NCBI GenBank assembly: GCA_004431415.1
Contig: QPMI01000569.1
Coordinates: forward strand, 1-64,000
Reading direction: 5' to 3'
Source of the DNA: Cyanophora paradoxa
Lineage: Eukaryota; Glaucocystophyceae; Cyanophorales; Cyanophoraceae
Length of the DNA: 64,000 nt
Numbering within the stretch: the first letter of the stretch is position 1; every line of letters begins with the position of its first letter. The notes beneath the pieces were generated by a model. It made no database searches. It saw nothing but the letters and a program-made list of their open reading frames with translations, and was not told the origin of the DNA. The translations under genes and the position numbers were made by a program. Positions 47,267 through 58,607 of this stretch are shown here, one piece after another.

Positions 47267-49370
47267 TTAGAAGCCGGAGACGAGGGGCGCGGGGGCGGGC
47301 GAGGCGAGGGGGCTGGCGGCGAGGGCGAAGTTGGGGCCGGTGAGGTCGGCGCAGACGTAGGGCCAGCGGTGGCGCAGCTGCTCCAGGCGCTCCACCTTGA
47401 GACGCGGCGGGTCAGCCTGGGCTAACCAAGGAAAGAAAGCACAGGAGGTCTACTCCATAACAGAGAGGAGTCACCTTGACAAAGTCGAGGCTCCAGAGCT
47501 CGCTGACGGCGGGGAGGCCCAGGAGCAGGGCGGCCCGCGCCCGCACGTCCTCCCACCCGTCCTCCGGCCCGATCTGCCCGCCCGGCGACTCAGCGCCGGG
47601 CCGCGCGGCGGGCGGGCGGGCGGGCGGGGGGCAGCGCGGGCTGACCGTGAGGCGGGCGGAGTGGGCGCCGGGGAGCTGCGGGGGGCAGTCGGGGTGCCTT
47701 CGGACCTGGATGACGCGGTACCCCAGGTCCCCCTCGGGCCGCTCGAAGTCGCCGCTTCCGCCCCCGCGCCTCAGGCAGCACAGGCACTCCGCGTGGCAGT
47801 CGGCGTGCGCGTTGGCGTCTTCCCCGCCGCGCCGCGCCTCCGCCTCCGCCTCCGCCCCGGGCTCGGACTCGGGCTCGGGCTCGGGCTTGACCGCCTCGCG
47901 GGCCGTCTCCTCACGGGCCGTCTCCTCCTCCTCGTCCTCCTCCCGCGGCTCGCGCTGCGCCTCCTCCCCCTTTTGCCTCCGCGCGCCCTTGGGCACGGCG
48001 GCGTCGGCCGGCGCCGGGGGCGGCGAGGGCGCCGCCTCGCTGTCCGAGGCCGAGGCCGACGGGGCGGCGCAGGGGCCGCCGCGCCGGGCGGGGCGGGGGC
48101 CGGCGTCGCTGCCCTCGCCCGAGGAGCCCGCGGAGGCGTCCTCGTCGCCGGGGCGACCAGCGAGGGCACCGGCTCCGCGCTCGACGTCGAGGCGCTCCCC
48201 ATCGACCCCGTCCGCTCCAGCGCCCACTTCCCCCGCTTCGCCGCCGCCCCGCCCGCCTCCCCCGCCGCCTCCGCCCCCGCCGCTCCCGCCCCGCCTTCGC
48301 CGCCGCCGCGGCGGCGCGCTTGGTGGCCTTGGCGGCGCGTCCGCGGTCCCTGCCGCAGACCCAGCGGTGCGTGCCGACGGTGTAGGTCATCAGCGCGGGG
48401 CTCCGGCACGCCGCCTCCCACAGCGCCTCGTGGAACGTCTCCGGGAGCCCCTTCAGGTCCCCGTCGATCGCCAGGTGCCTCAGCCTGCCCCCGCGCGCCC
48501 GTCGGCGGCGGCCGCGCGGCGCGGCGCCCGGGGCGGGGGGCGGGCGGGGCGCCGCACTTGCTGGAGGGGTCGCGAATGGTCTCCAGGAGCGCGGCGAGGG
48601 CCTCGGGGGCCGCCAGCGCAGCGGCGTCCGCCGCGGTGCAGAGGACCCTCAGCGCCTCGAGCCTGCGCGCCGCCGCGAAGATCTCTCGGAAGAAGTGGCC
48701 CTCGCCCTCGCCCCGCTGCCGCTTCCCCTGCCGCCTCGCGCTCGCCGCCGCCGAGAGGAACGAAGACTCCACGGACACTTGCGAGACGACCAGGATCGAT
48801 ATGCAGCCTGCGGGCGGTGGCGGCGGCGGCGCGCGTCGGCGCATGGCGGGAGAGCGGGCGGGGGCGGCGGTGCGGGGCACCTGTGTCGATAGCGGCAACG
48901 AGGTGCTCGGCCGCCTTCTGCGAGAGGCTGCACGTGCGCAGCTCGACGAAGTCAACGTGCATGGAGCCCAGGACGCGCTGTAGAAAGTCCTCCCCGACGC
49001 TGCAGTTGTTCAGCTGCACGGCCCAGCACCGCGTCGCCGCCCGTATGCCCCGCCCGATCGCCGAGTAGGGCCCCGAGAGATCCGCCTCGCTTATGCTCAC
49101 GAACTGCAGTATCTTCTTGCAGCTCTCCAGGCCCTTCTCGATCGCCTCCTGCACGCTCACGGATGCCGACACCGACTGATCGACTTTCCGCGTCGAGAAG
49201 ACCACCTGTAGGCCAGATTTCGAGAACCGAGCGAAGAAGGCGGGAATCTGCAGCAGGTGATCAGACAGGGTCAGGCGCATGCATTCAAGCTGGGGCGCGA
49301 CGTGTGGGCCGCGCCACGGCGGGAGTACTTTAGCGCGACCGAGCGGGCTTAAGCTGGCAGCGCTATGCAC
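47267..49370 (-). CDS. Leucine-rich-repeat-like protein with acidic linker, unrecognised family
   Basis: The first exon (start 49370, or an internal Met at 49280 giving MRLTLSDHLLQIPAFF) encodes LQVVFSTRKVDQSVSASVSV, CWAVQLNNCSVGEDFL and HVDFVELRTCSLSQKAAEHL, a run of leucine-rich-repeat-like strands and helices. Later exons: FREIFAAARRLEALRVLCTA, LRHLAIDGDLKGLPETFHEA and LMTYTVGTHRWVCGRD, again repeat-like. A highly charged linker follows with EEDEEEETAREETAREAVKP and EPEPESEPGAEAEAEA. A cysteine cluster CHAECLCCLRR is next, then YRVIQVRRHPDCPPQLPG, GWEDVRARAALLLGLP and VERLEQLRHRWPYVCADLTG. The stop is at 47267-47269. The last intron has a classic ggctgac branch. It may be another F-box/LRR-type protein, but I see no F-box. 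Confidence 0.6.
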
Positions 49371-50581
49371 GGGACTAGTGCATTAGGGCAGCGGCAGGGC
49401 GGCGGCGCAGATGCGCTTTCGAAGCCTTCAGGAAACACTATAAGCTTTTCCCAGAGCTATAAGAAAGTGATACAAGGCCGCCTGGCATGGGCATGTGGCG
49501 TGATCTACATCAAGGTCTGAGAACCAGTCGATTCTGACCGCGCACTTTTTGGATGTTCTTGCCGGCGCTGACGACATTAAGACGATCAATAGGGCATCCA
49601 ATCTGCCGTTGAAGTGAGATCAATGCTGCCGCTGCAAGGTGCAGCGCAACCGCTCGCCTTGAACACTTCCTCCCTGTCGACCTCAGGATCCTGCCGCAGG
49701 AATCAGAGATCGGAGAGCATCCGCGTTACGAACAGGGCGCACATCAAACAGCAGATCCGCATCGAACTGCTCTCCCGCCAGGGACGCGAGGTCGGCGATG
49801 CGCGGCGCCGCTGCCGTCGCCATTGCTTACCCCGGCCGCGGCGAGCGGCAAAGAGCTAGAGGCAACGTTTCTACAGCGATACGAAGCTATCGCTGCTCCA
49901 CAGGCGGTCCGACGGAACTTGAGAAGCGGACCGCCGGCGCCACGGATGAGGCAAGAGATGTTAGCTGCAGCCGCAGAACGTTTCTCCAGCGTGTGGGCGA
50001 TCTGGGAAGGTGCGGAGCGGCCGGGGCGGCCTGCGACTCTGCTCGGCTGCGAGACGTGCAAGTTTTGAAACTCTGTACCCTTTCGGATCTCACCGATTCG
50101 CATTGCAAATTTGCCAAAAAAAACTGAAGGTTGCAATCCGAACGTCCATTTCGATTATTCATGCACACGCACGCCGCGCGACATCGCGATCGATCGCGAG
50201 ATTCGCGAGATATCGTCGACGGGCGGTCGGACCAGACCGGTAGGCTGCGGCGGTAGCCTAGTAGGTCCGGTACCAGCCTGGCGCCGGCACTGCGGCAGAA
50301 AGATTGGCCGAACCTGTTGGACGTGCACATGCATGCGCACAGAATCGCCACAGATGTAGACCGTCAAGGCCAGAATTTAAGGAAAGACCAGAAGCTCAAG
50401 GAGAAAGCATGCACATGCGCATTCATAGCGCCGCGATTGACATCCCCCGCGCGCAACCCGCTGCGGCGCCTAGCCGGGGGAGCGATTTCTGTGTCATAAT
50501 TTACAGCGGGCGTTGTGTACAGTGGGAGTGGGGGCGCGGGCTGCAGGGAGGAGGGGCGGGGGCCCCGGCCCCGGCCTCCGC
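49371..50581. other. Intergenic region, 1.2 kb
   Basis: Overlapping ORFs exist on both strands with no domain, splice-consistent chain or codon pattern that I would trust. It lies upstream of the leucine-rich-repeat gene (-) and past the 3' end of CSN6 (-). Confidence 0.5.
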
Positions 50582-53335
50582 CTAGAAGATGCCGCGGCGG
50601 CGGCTCTGCTTCTCGTCGAGGACGCGGGCGACGCCGACGAGGTCGTTCATGGCGCTCGTGCTCTTCGTGATGCTGGCGAGGTACGTCACGAGCAGGCCGT
50701 CGTTGTACTCCTGCCCCGCCGGCCCCGAGCGGCGTGAGCAGCCGGCGCGCGGGGCCGGAGCGAGCGGCGGCGGGGCGGGGCGGGGCGAACGGAGAGGAAC
50801 TCGGAGTGGAAGTTGGCCGAGTCGATGGCGGGGAGGCGGTTGCAGAGGGACGAGATCATGCGGAGCACGCGGTGGTCCCTCGGCACGGCCCCTGCCCCGC
50901 GCGTCGCGCCGGGCCGGGGCCGGCGGGCGAGGGAGCGGGGCGCGGGGCGCGGACCCTTGCGCGTCGCGTCGAGGAACTGGTGGATGATGCGGAGGCGCAC
51001 GGAGAGCATCTTGATCGCGTTGTGCATGCCCGAGAGGTGCGAGATGACTGCGTGCGGGCGTCCCGTGAGCCGCTGGGGCCCGGCGCGGGGGACGGGGGGC
51101 GGGGCGGGCGCGCACGCTGGGCGCCGGGGCCCTCGCCGACGGGCGCGATCCGCGCGACGTGGTCCACAGCGATGCGCTCCGCCTGCGGGGCCGCCCTCAG
51201 CCTCCTTCCCAGCCGCGCCGCTCGTGCGGGAGGCGCCGCGCCGCTCCGGCGCACCTCGAGCGTCTCGATCTTGAACGGCACGCGCACGAAGATCGTCTTC
51301 GGGATGTCGTTGATGACGTGCAGCTCCGACTCGTACACGTACACGGGCAGGTCCTGCGAAGCACGCCGGCGCTCAGATCCCGCTCCGAGGCAGGCCGGCG
51401 TCGCCGGCGAGAAGGCCCGGAGCGGCGCGGGGCACCTTCGAGGAGGGTTTCACGAAGGGGTCTACCATGAGGTACAACGGGCTCTCGTTCACTTCCATGA
51501 TCTGCGGGGAGGAACTGGAATTAGATCCGGAGCGCCCGGCGGCGCGCGAAGCAGAGAGTGGGAGAAACGGGCTGCTCTAGATGCATGTATTCACCCAACG
51601 GAACGGGCGGGGACTAGGGACCCCGACAGTTCTATAGAATGAAATAATTCTCCCCGACGCATGAAGGAAGGAAAGGCACGCCCCGAGGGGACTGCCGCCT
51701 TCCGATTAAGAGGGGGATGAACAATGAGACAGAAAGCTAGAAGGAGGAAGGCATGTCCTCAGCCTGTCGGAACGGCGGAATCATTCTAGTGTCCGTGCCG
51801 TTTCCTAAGGAGAGGTTTCGTCTCCCCGACGCATGAAGAAAGGTAAGGCACGCCCCGAGGGGACTGCCGCCTTCCGATTAAGAGGGGGATAAGTTGCCAA
51901 ACAGAGAGCTAGGAGGAAGGCATGTCCTCAGCCTGTCGGAACGGCGGAATCATTCTAGTGTCCGTGCCGTTTCCTAAGGAGAGGTTTCGTCTCCCCGACG
52001 CATGAAGAAAGGTAAGGCACGCCCCGAGGGGACTGCCGCCTTCCGATTAAGAGGGGGATAAATTGCCAGACAGAGAGCTAGGAGGAAGGCATGTCCTCAG
52101 CCTGTCGGAACGGCGGAATCATTCTAGTGTCCGTGCCGTTTCCTAAGGAGAGGTTTCGTCTCCCCGACGCATGAAGAAAGGTAAGGCACGCCCCGAGGGG
52201 ACTGCCGCCTTCCGATTAAGAGGGGGATAAATTTCCAAACAGAGAGCTAGGAGGAGGAAGGCATGTCCTCAGCCTGTCGGAACGGCGGAATCATTCTAGT
52301 GTCCGTGCCGTTTCCTAAGGAGAGGTTTCGTCTCCCCGACGCATGAAGAAAGGTAAGGCACGCCCCGAGGGGACTGCCGCCTTCCGATTAAGAGGGGGAT
52401 AAATTGCCAAACAGAGAGCTAGGAGGAGGAAGGCATGTCCTCAGCCTGTCGGAACGGCGGAATCATTCTAGTGTCCGTGCCGTTTCCTAAGGAGAGGTTT
52501 CGTCTCCCCGACGCATGAAGAAAGGTAAGGCACGCCCCGAGGGGACTGCCGCCTTCCGATTAAGAGGGGGATACCGAATGTGACAGTAGAAAAATAGCCT
52601 GCCCCGAAGGCCCCTTGATACCAAGCTTCAGAAATGCGCACTGTCTTGTGGATGTGCAGGTCGGTGTTGTAATTGATTTCAGAGCCAGAAGAATACCACC
52701 CGAGCACGTCGTAATTGGGGAAGACTTTCTTGTCTGCACCGCGATCAGAAAGCGCCAAGAGACCGAAGCACAAGGCGCACATTGCTCCTGCTTTGTTCTC
52801 ATGAAGGAGGAGTTGATCTGTATGAAACCATCCGCCTCGTCGTACAACAACTCGAAAGAATTGAAGATCTCCACATTGCGGCCGCTCTGGATGCCCAGCA
52901 AGCAACCTGCGGACCGGTCAGACGGGCGGAAGGTGTACGCGCGAGGAACGCGAACCTATGACGCGCAAAGGGCCTCGCATCGCGCGCATACGGGTGTAGT
53001 GGTCGGAGATGTTGATGATGACAAGAGGATGGAGGGAGACATTTGACGCGGAGGACGAAGTGGAGGCGGTCGGCGCGGGCTCAGTCGAAGGACCCGCCTT
53101 CGACTGGCTTGACGAAGGTCCCGCTGCGCGGCGGATCGTGAGCAGGAGACGGGCTCGATGAGCGCGAACGCGAAGTCAGCGCACCGCTCATCCGGCGTTC
53201 TTCGCGAGCGGTGGTTGGAGACGCGAGCTTCTGAAGATCGCTTGGCTCCGGCGCGGGTGAGGGTGGTTCGGACGCGGCAGTCGGTGTGGCGCTCTCGCTC
53301 GATGTGGTGATAACGAGAGAACTAATTGCGGGCAC
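50582..53335 (-). CDS. CSN6: COP9 signalosome subunit 6
   Basis: Non-catalytic MPN subunit of the signalosome, which removes NEDD8 from cullins. The N terminus is a Ser/Pro leader (MPAISSLVITTSSESATP), spliced in frame into SNVSLHPLVIINISDHYTRM and then CLLGIQSGRNVEIFNSFELL, TKQEQ plus YKKVFPNYDVLGWYSSG, and NYNTDLHIHKT. GWYSSG stands where active JAMM proteases have GWYHSHP, as expected for CSN6. After a 1140-base intron come IMEVNESPLYLMVDPFVKP, LPVYVYESELHVINDIPKT, IAVDHVARI, SGMHNAIKMLSVRLRIIHQF, VPRDHRVLRMISSLCNRLPA and LVTYLASITKSTSAMNDLVG, ending RRRGIF. All main CSN6 blocks are present in order. Every junction I checked keeps frame. It is divergent from the AP-2 mu gene. Confidence 0.93.
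51502..52641 (-). other. Long CSN6 intron carrying a satellite
   Basis: Donor CACAAGACA|gtgcgc (minus strand, at 52641) and acceptor ccccgcag|ATC (51502) join DLHIHKT to IMEVNESPLYL. At 1140 bases it is more than ten times the usual intron length here, nearly all because of the tandem repeat inside it. Confidence 0.85.
51649..52571. repeat. Tandem satellite, period 168-173 bases, about 5.4 units
   Basis: Units begin tctccccgacgcatgaag at 51649, 51822, 51990, 52159, 52331 and 52503 (last one partial). They are nearly identical, the first being the most diverged. Length differences sit in one internal spot (gaggaagg runs and the ataaattgcc stretch). Each unit has the small palindrome ccccgagggg and two related blocks, aaggcacgcc and aaggcatgtcc. 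No splice-like or coding signal was found in the unit. Confidence 0.95.
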
Positions 53336-53626
53336 GAGCGCCTCCGGCTGCTTGCAATTCGCGGACCCCAGTTCAGAAAGCGCTTTTGCCGATGGGGGAC
53401 CCAGGGGGAGTGATACCGGGATACAGAGTTCGAAAGGCTCGGCGCCCGCGGCAGTCTCACCAGCGAACCGCGCTTTCTCATCTCCTTGCAGCAGCGAAGA
53501 GACTCGCTAGCGAACCGCATTCGGCGGTCCGAGCCACGGGACCAGTTCGGAGCGGGCGCGGCTAGTCGGACACAACTAGCTGCAGTCGTAGAAGCGGAAG
53601 CGCCAAGAGCAACCAATAGCGGCGAC
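53336..53626. promoter_or_regulatory. 291-base bidirectional promoter gap
   Basis: This gap separates the start codons of CSN6 (-) and the AP-2 mu gene (+). Both starts are supported by family alignment or frame-consistent splicing. No core motif stands out. Confidence 0.4.
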
Positions 53627-55920
53627 ATGATATCAACTCTGTATTTCCTGAATTCCAGGGGCGAGACCATCATCTTTCGGCACTACCGCGACGACGTGAG
53701 GTGCGGCGTCTGCTCGGAGCGCGCGTATGGCACCCTAGCTATTCATTCCATTCATCACGAGCCTGGGCGCGCAGCCGCACGGCGGCCGAGGCATTCCGCT
53801 TCGAAGCCATCTCGCACAAGGAGACCGGGACTCCGATCCGCATCATCGGCAACACTCTCTTCTGCAGCATCAAAGTCAACAATGTGTACGTGGTGGCAAC
53901 CACCAAGCGGAACGTGAATGCGGCCATGGTCATGGCGTTCCTGTACAAGACGGTCGAGGTCCTGAAGTCGTACTTCGGAGGGAAATTCGACGAGGACAGC
54001 GTCCGCAACAACTTCATTCTCATCTACGAGCTTCTGGATGGTACGCAGCGCGCGTGGGCCCCCTTCAGCTCGCGCTGCAGCGTCGTTCAGTCCGCCTGAG
54101 CCGCTCCCTGCAGAAATCCTGGACTTCGGCATCCCCCAGATATGCGATGAGAAGGCGCTCAAGGAATTCATTCTGCAAAAGGGAGAGGTCACAGAGGAGA
54201 TCAAGGCGCGCTCCGCACAGGGCCTGCCCCCCTTTCGACAGCTGACGGGGCCTGGGGAGCGCAGAAGGGCAACGCGGGGGCGCTCACGAACCACATTACG
54301 GGCGCGGTGACGTGGAGGCGAGAGGTGCTCCCGCATCGCCCGCGTGCGCGGCGTCGCCGGGCCGCACTCAGCGCCTTCGTAGGGCATCAAGTACCGGAAG
54401 AACGAGGTGTTCATCGACGTGGTGGAGTCCGTGAATCTGCTCGTCTCAGCGAAGGGTGCGCGCCGCCCGCGCTGTGCTGGCGCCCCGCGTCCGACGGGCC
54501 ACCCCCGCGTCAGGCACTGTCCTGCGCGCGGACGTCGCCGGCCAGATTCTAGTGAAGTGCTATCTTTCCGGCATGCCGGAGTGCCGGTTCGGTGAGCCCG
54601 CTCGCTCGCGCGCCTTCCGGAGCGGTCGCGCGGCGCGGGCGCGGGGCGACGCCGCCGGCGCAGGGATGAACGACAAGATCTCGATCGACAAGGGGGACGG
54701 GAAGTCTTCGAAGAAGTGCGCGCCCCGCCGCCTCGCCGGCGCCGCGGTGCCGGGCGCCGCCGAGCGCGGGGGGCGGCAGGAAATCGGGGTCGGGCATCGA
54801 GATCGACGACGTCAAGTTCCACCAGTGCGTCAGGCTGAGCCAGTTCGACCAGGTGCGCCGCCCGCGTCCCCCCGCCCGCCCCCCCGCCCGACCCGAGCCG
54901 ACGGGGCATCGCAGGAGCGCACAATCACGTTCATCCCCCCCGACGGCGAGTACGAGCTCATGAGGTGCCGCCCCCCCGCTCCCTGCGTCGCCGTACCCCC
55001 GGACCGAGCCGCGCGGTGTATCCCCAGCTACCGGATCACGGACAACATCAACTACCCGTTCAAGGTCATCCCGATCGTGAAAGAGCTGGGGAGGACGCGC
55101 CTTGAGGTCCCCCCGGCCCCGCCCCCCGCCCTCACCGCGCCCCGCGCAGCCTTTCGCGCGCTGACGCTGCGCCGCAGGTGAACGTGAAAGTAAAAGCGCA
55201 GTACAACGCGAAGCTCTTCGCCCTCAACACGATCATCAAGGTCCGCGCCGCCGCTCCCCGCTCCCCGGGCGGCCGGCGCCGGCCGCCGACGGGGCGGGGC
55301 AGGTGCCGTGCCCGAAGAACACGGCGCGGGCGACGAACGTCGTGAGCGCCGGCAAGGCCAAGTACGAGGCCGAGCACGACGCCATCGTCTGGAAGCGCGC
55401 ACCCCGCCCCGGCTCTGCAACGCCGTACCCCCGCCCGGCTCATTCCCCCTCCCCCCAGGATCCGGAAGTTCCCGGGGGACGCGGAGGTGACGCTCTCGTC
55501 GGAGATCGAGCTCGTGGCGTCCGCGACGGGGAACAAGCCCTGGAGCCGGCCCCCCATCAGCATGGAGTTCCAGGTCCTCTACCCCCCTCCCCTTCTTGCA
55601 TCTCGTACCCCTCTCATCGGCCCTTGTCCCCCCCCCCCCCCCCCCCCCCAAGGTCCCGATGTTCACGGCCTCGGGGCTGCACGTTCGGTTCCTGAAGGCG
55701 CGCGGGCCGGCGCCTCGGACCGGCTTCCCGCGCCCTGAGCGGGGCCGGCGCAGGTCATAGAGAAGCGGCTGAACTACCAGACCATCAAGTGGGTGCGGTA
55801 CATCACCAAGGCAGGCTCCTACCAGCTCCGGTGAGCCCCCTGCCCTCTCTGTGCCCCCCTCCGCGGCCCTGGCGGGCCCCCGACCTCCCTCGACCCCCCG
55901 CTCGCAGAATCAACGCGTGA
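53627..55920 (+). CDS. AP2M1: AP-2 complex mu subunit (clathrin adaptor)
   Basis: Medium subunit of the endocytic AP-2 adaptor, which reads YxxPhi sorting signals at the plasma membrane. The N-terminal longin-like part: MISTLYFLNSRGETIIFRHY, FRFEAISHKETGTPIRIIGN, VYVVATTKRNVNAAMVMAFL, NNFILIYELLD and EILDFGIPQICDEKALKEFI. The mu-homology domain follows: YRKNEVFIDVVESVNLLVSA, LVKCYLSGMPECRFG, MNDKISIDKGDGKSSKK, FHQCVRLSQFDQ, ITFIPPDGEYELM, YPFKVIPIVKELGRTRLE, KNTARATNVVSAGKAKYEAE, RPPISMEFQ, VPMFTASGLHVRFLK and LNYQTIKWVRYITKAGSYQL. FPQICDEKALK-type spacing, GMPECRFGMNDK and SMEFQVPMF favour mu2 over mu1. At least a dozen short introns are used; the last exon adds only RINA before TGA at 55918-55920. 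Confidence 0.93.
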
Positions 55921-56787
55921 GGTCTCCGTGCTGCGCTTGCCCCCCAGCTCTCCACTCGCCTGCGACCCCGGCGCTCTCGCTCTGTCTCCTCCCCCGCCGT
56001 CCCCTCGTCCTTCACCTATCCAGCGCCCGCCCCCCGCCCGAGCCCATGTGCTTTCTCGATTCTCCGTGCCTCCCTGTCAACCGATCTTTCGATGTACAGT
56101 ATTAATACAGCGTAGACCAATTGCAATTGCGAAGTCGGCGCGTACGGCCCCGGCCCGTGTCAAAGTATAGCTAGAATTCGAACGGCGCGGCATTGCCAGT
56201 CATGCCGGCGCCGGCGCCTGGGGCCGCCGGGCCGGCCGCGAACATGTACACGGCCGGGCGGGCCCGTGGATCGGACTATGAGTAGTATCGCGTTCGAGCA
56301 AGGAACGGGGCATCGATCAAGACACCTGTACTTGGATTCACATTCGTAGTATTACATTGTTAGCAAATACTGATAGGGAGTCCAATGAGATCGAGCACTA
56401 TCTATGCGTCGTCCCCACCTGACCGACAGATCCTCGAGATAAAGCACACGCAAAAACTTAAGCTGAGAACTGCACGAACTGCACGATACTGATGATGTAC
56501 GCTGAACTGTTGTGTCTTCTACATAGATCTGAATGGAAAGTTTTCTAGCATGTGCAACCTACTGCTGTCGAAGACAGGCTGGACAAGCGGCGAAAGGAGA
56601 GGAGGTCTGAAGACATGGTTTGTACACGCCGGCGGGGCCAGCAGCGAGAGGGGCGCCGGACCGGCGGGATAAAAGCGCGTGGAAAAGAAAAAAGAAAATC
56701 GGAGCCTTGAAAAGGAAAATTGAGCGTCCGGGGGAGCCCCGCGAGATCCTAGAGCTGGGAAAACGCCCCGGCAGCTGTTGCAGCGCG
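55921..56787. other. Intergenic region between convergent genes
   Basis: Past the AP-2 mu stop the first 180 bases are C-rich; 56100-56500 is AT-richer with no ORF of note. ORFs at 56520-56780 on the minus strand run into the CBM20 gene's last exon in other frames and are not supported. No gene seen. Confidence 0.5.
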
Positions 56788-58106
56788 CTATTGCGTGTGC
56801 TGCATCGTCGGGACGCGGGCGAGCATGGCGTCCAGCTCGAAGTCTCCGGAGAGACCGCAGGAAGCGCTGTAGGTTTGGCTGTGCAGGTTGATGGAAGTTG
56901 GGCTGCGCGCCGCACGTCGTCAGACCCCGAGACAGAAGATGAGTTATCAAACGACGACGCACCTGTGAATCATCATATCTCGCCTCCTGTCGTAATCGGA
57001 GTCGCTGTAGCGGTCGTAATCGCTGTCATAGTACTCCACCGCTTCGCGCGACACCCCGCCGTTCTCCTGTGGGAAGAACAACGTTCGGAACCGCGCAAAG
57101 GAGCTCAAAAGAGAGCTGGGCACCTCAGCAATCGGATCCAAAAAGCTGGGGACGCGCCGGAGCGATGCGCAAGACCGACTCTTCTTTGGACCACTGTTGG
57201 GGGTGCCGTTCAGAGTGTAGTACCTGCGGGAAGGAAGTTAGTCTCTTTCAGAGCGCACATAAAGAGAGACACAGTAGCGCCGCTGACCCGATCTGGCCGG
57301 AAGGCTTCACGTAAGCTGCGGCACTGCCGCCGTTCGTGTTGGCGTGCGGCCGCTGGCCGTGGCCGTGGCTACGGCGTGGATGATGGTGGGGCACATGGCG
57401 GCCCGGATGCGGCCCAGTATGGTGGTGCGGCGGGTGCGGCGTCGCCATGGGTGTCTCGACCGGAGCAGCGGTCATGACGAGATTCGGCGCGCTTTCCCGC
57501 TTGACGCATTCCACAGTCGACTGCATCGATCCCCAGAACGCGTGCACGGTCGCCTGCACGGAATGTGAGCGCGGCCAGACGGGCAGGGGTCAAAACGGCG
57601 GACCTCGGTCACGCCGGTGAGGCCCGCGAGCACTCTGTTGCCACTGCAAAGCGTCTCCCACTGCACGTCAGAGCCATTCTTGGTGATAAGCTGCGCGTAG
57701 AAACCGAAAATGAGACGCCCCGCGCGACAGAACGCGAACCGCAACCTTGCACCTTCCACTCCGCGTAGTCGAAGGCCCCCAGGTCGACCGAGCCAGACCA
57801 AAGAGGGAAAGACTTCTCGTCGGTCTTCAGCGGAACGCTGTGGTCTGGATTCCAGCACCCAATCTCGGGCACACTGCCCACGACGTGAACTGCGCAAGCG
57901 AACCATGTCAGGCCGCACGAATTTTGTTGGGGGTCTAAGCCACAAATTAGGTATCTATGACACTATTCGAAACGGATTTAGGAAGCAGGTTCAGGCCGCG
58001 CGCTTGGGTCGCGAATGTGACCCGCATCGAGCGACGACGGGGCGGTGACCGCACCACAATCGCCGAGCTTTGTGTCTCCGTGGGTTACACGGAAGTTGAT
58101 GATCAT
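56788..58106 (-). CDS. CBM20 starch-binding domain protein with His-rich region
   Basis: An N-terminal family-20 carbohydrate-binding module binds alpha-glucans. Exons chain in frame: MIINFRVTHGDTKLGDC; VHVVGSVPEIGCWNPDHSVP, LKTDEKSFPLWSGSVDLG and AFDYAEWK; LITKNGSDVQWETLCSGNRV; ATVHAFWGSMQSTVECVKRE. The CBM20 tryptophans (CW, LWSG, EWK, QWE) are in place. A His-rich stretch follows (HPPHHHTGPHPGRHVPHHHP and SHGHGQRPHAN), then GQIGYYTLNGTPNSG, a segment with YYDSDYDRYSDSDYDRRRD (tandem YDRYSDSDYD-like acidic repeats), and the end SGDFELDAMLARVPTMQHTQ. Stop TAG 56788-56790. No signal or transit peptide is visible with this start, so it may be cytosolic. No catalytic domain is present, so it may be a scaffold or regulator of starch metabolism (inference). 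Confidence 0.8.
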
Positions 58107-58607
58107 CTTTTCGGCCCAAGACCGGCTCTTTCGGAAGGTTGTCAACTGGGAGATTCCGGCTCCGCGCTCCCGCGGTGCCGCTTGTGTTGAATCTGAATCA
58201 CCTAGAGAGCTGCTCGAACGCCGCCGAAGCTCATGCGCCGCGCCGTCGACGAAGAGCAGACGTCGGCGCAGTCAATCCCGTGCGCGCGTCTGTACCCCGG
58301 TGACTTCGTCCCCCCTAGGGAAGAAATCGGAAGACTTCGAAGTGACGCGATGACGTTGACCTGGTCTTGTCTTCGAATTCGATCAAGATTCAACCCGTCC
58401 TGTCAGGCTCTGCAGTTCGCGCAGTTTCTTCAACGCTGACGTGACAACACGGCGCTACTACCGTGGTACGCCGGCGCCTAGCGGCCCTAGCGGCCTAGCC
58501 TAGCAGGGCTACGTATGCTATTACGTATACGTATACGCGGGTGGGGCGCGTGGCCGCGCGGCGGCCGTGCGGCTGTACAGGCGGAGGGGGCGCGGGCGGG
58601 CGGGGCG
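58107..58607. other. Intergenic region
   Basis: About 500 bases upstream of the CBM20 start. A 63-codon minus-strand ORF (58202-58393) ends shortly before the gene and could be a 5' leader exon, but I cannot support coding. Bases 58470-58550 hold ctagcggcctagc and tacgtatacgtatacg short repeats. Confidence 0.4.

Noticed and set aside
50734-51642. 302-codon + ORF across the CSN6 3' exons
   Set aside because: The minus strand carries all conserved CSN6 blocks here; the + ORF has no domain and runs through CSN6 introns.
51649-52571. CRISPR-like array
   Set aside because: The repeats are adjacent 170-base units without unique spacers, and lie inside a eukaryotic intron. It is a satellite.
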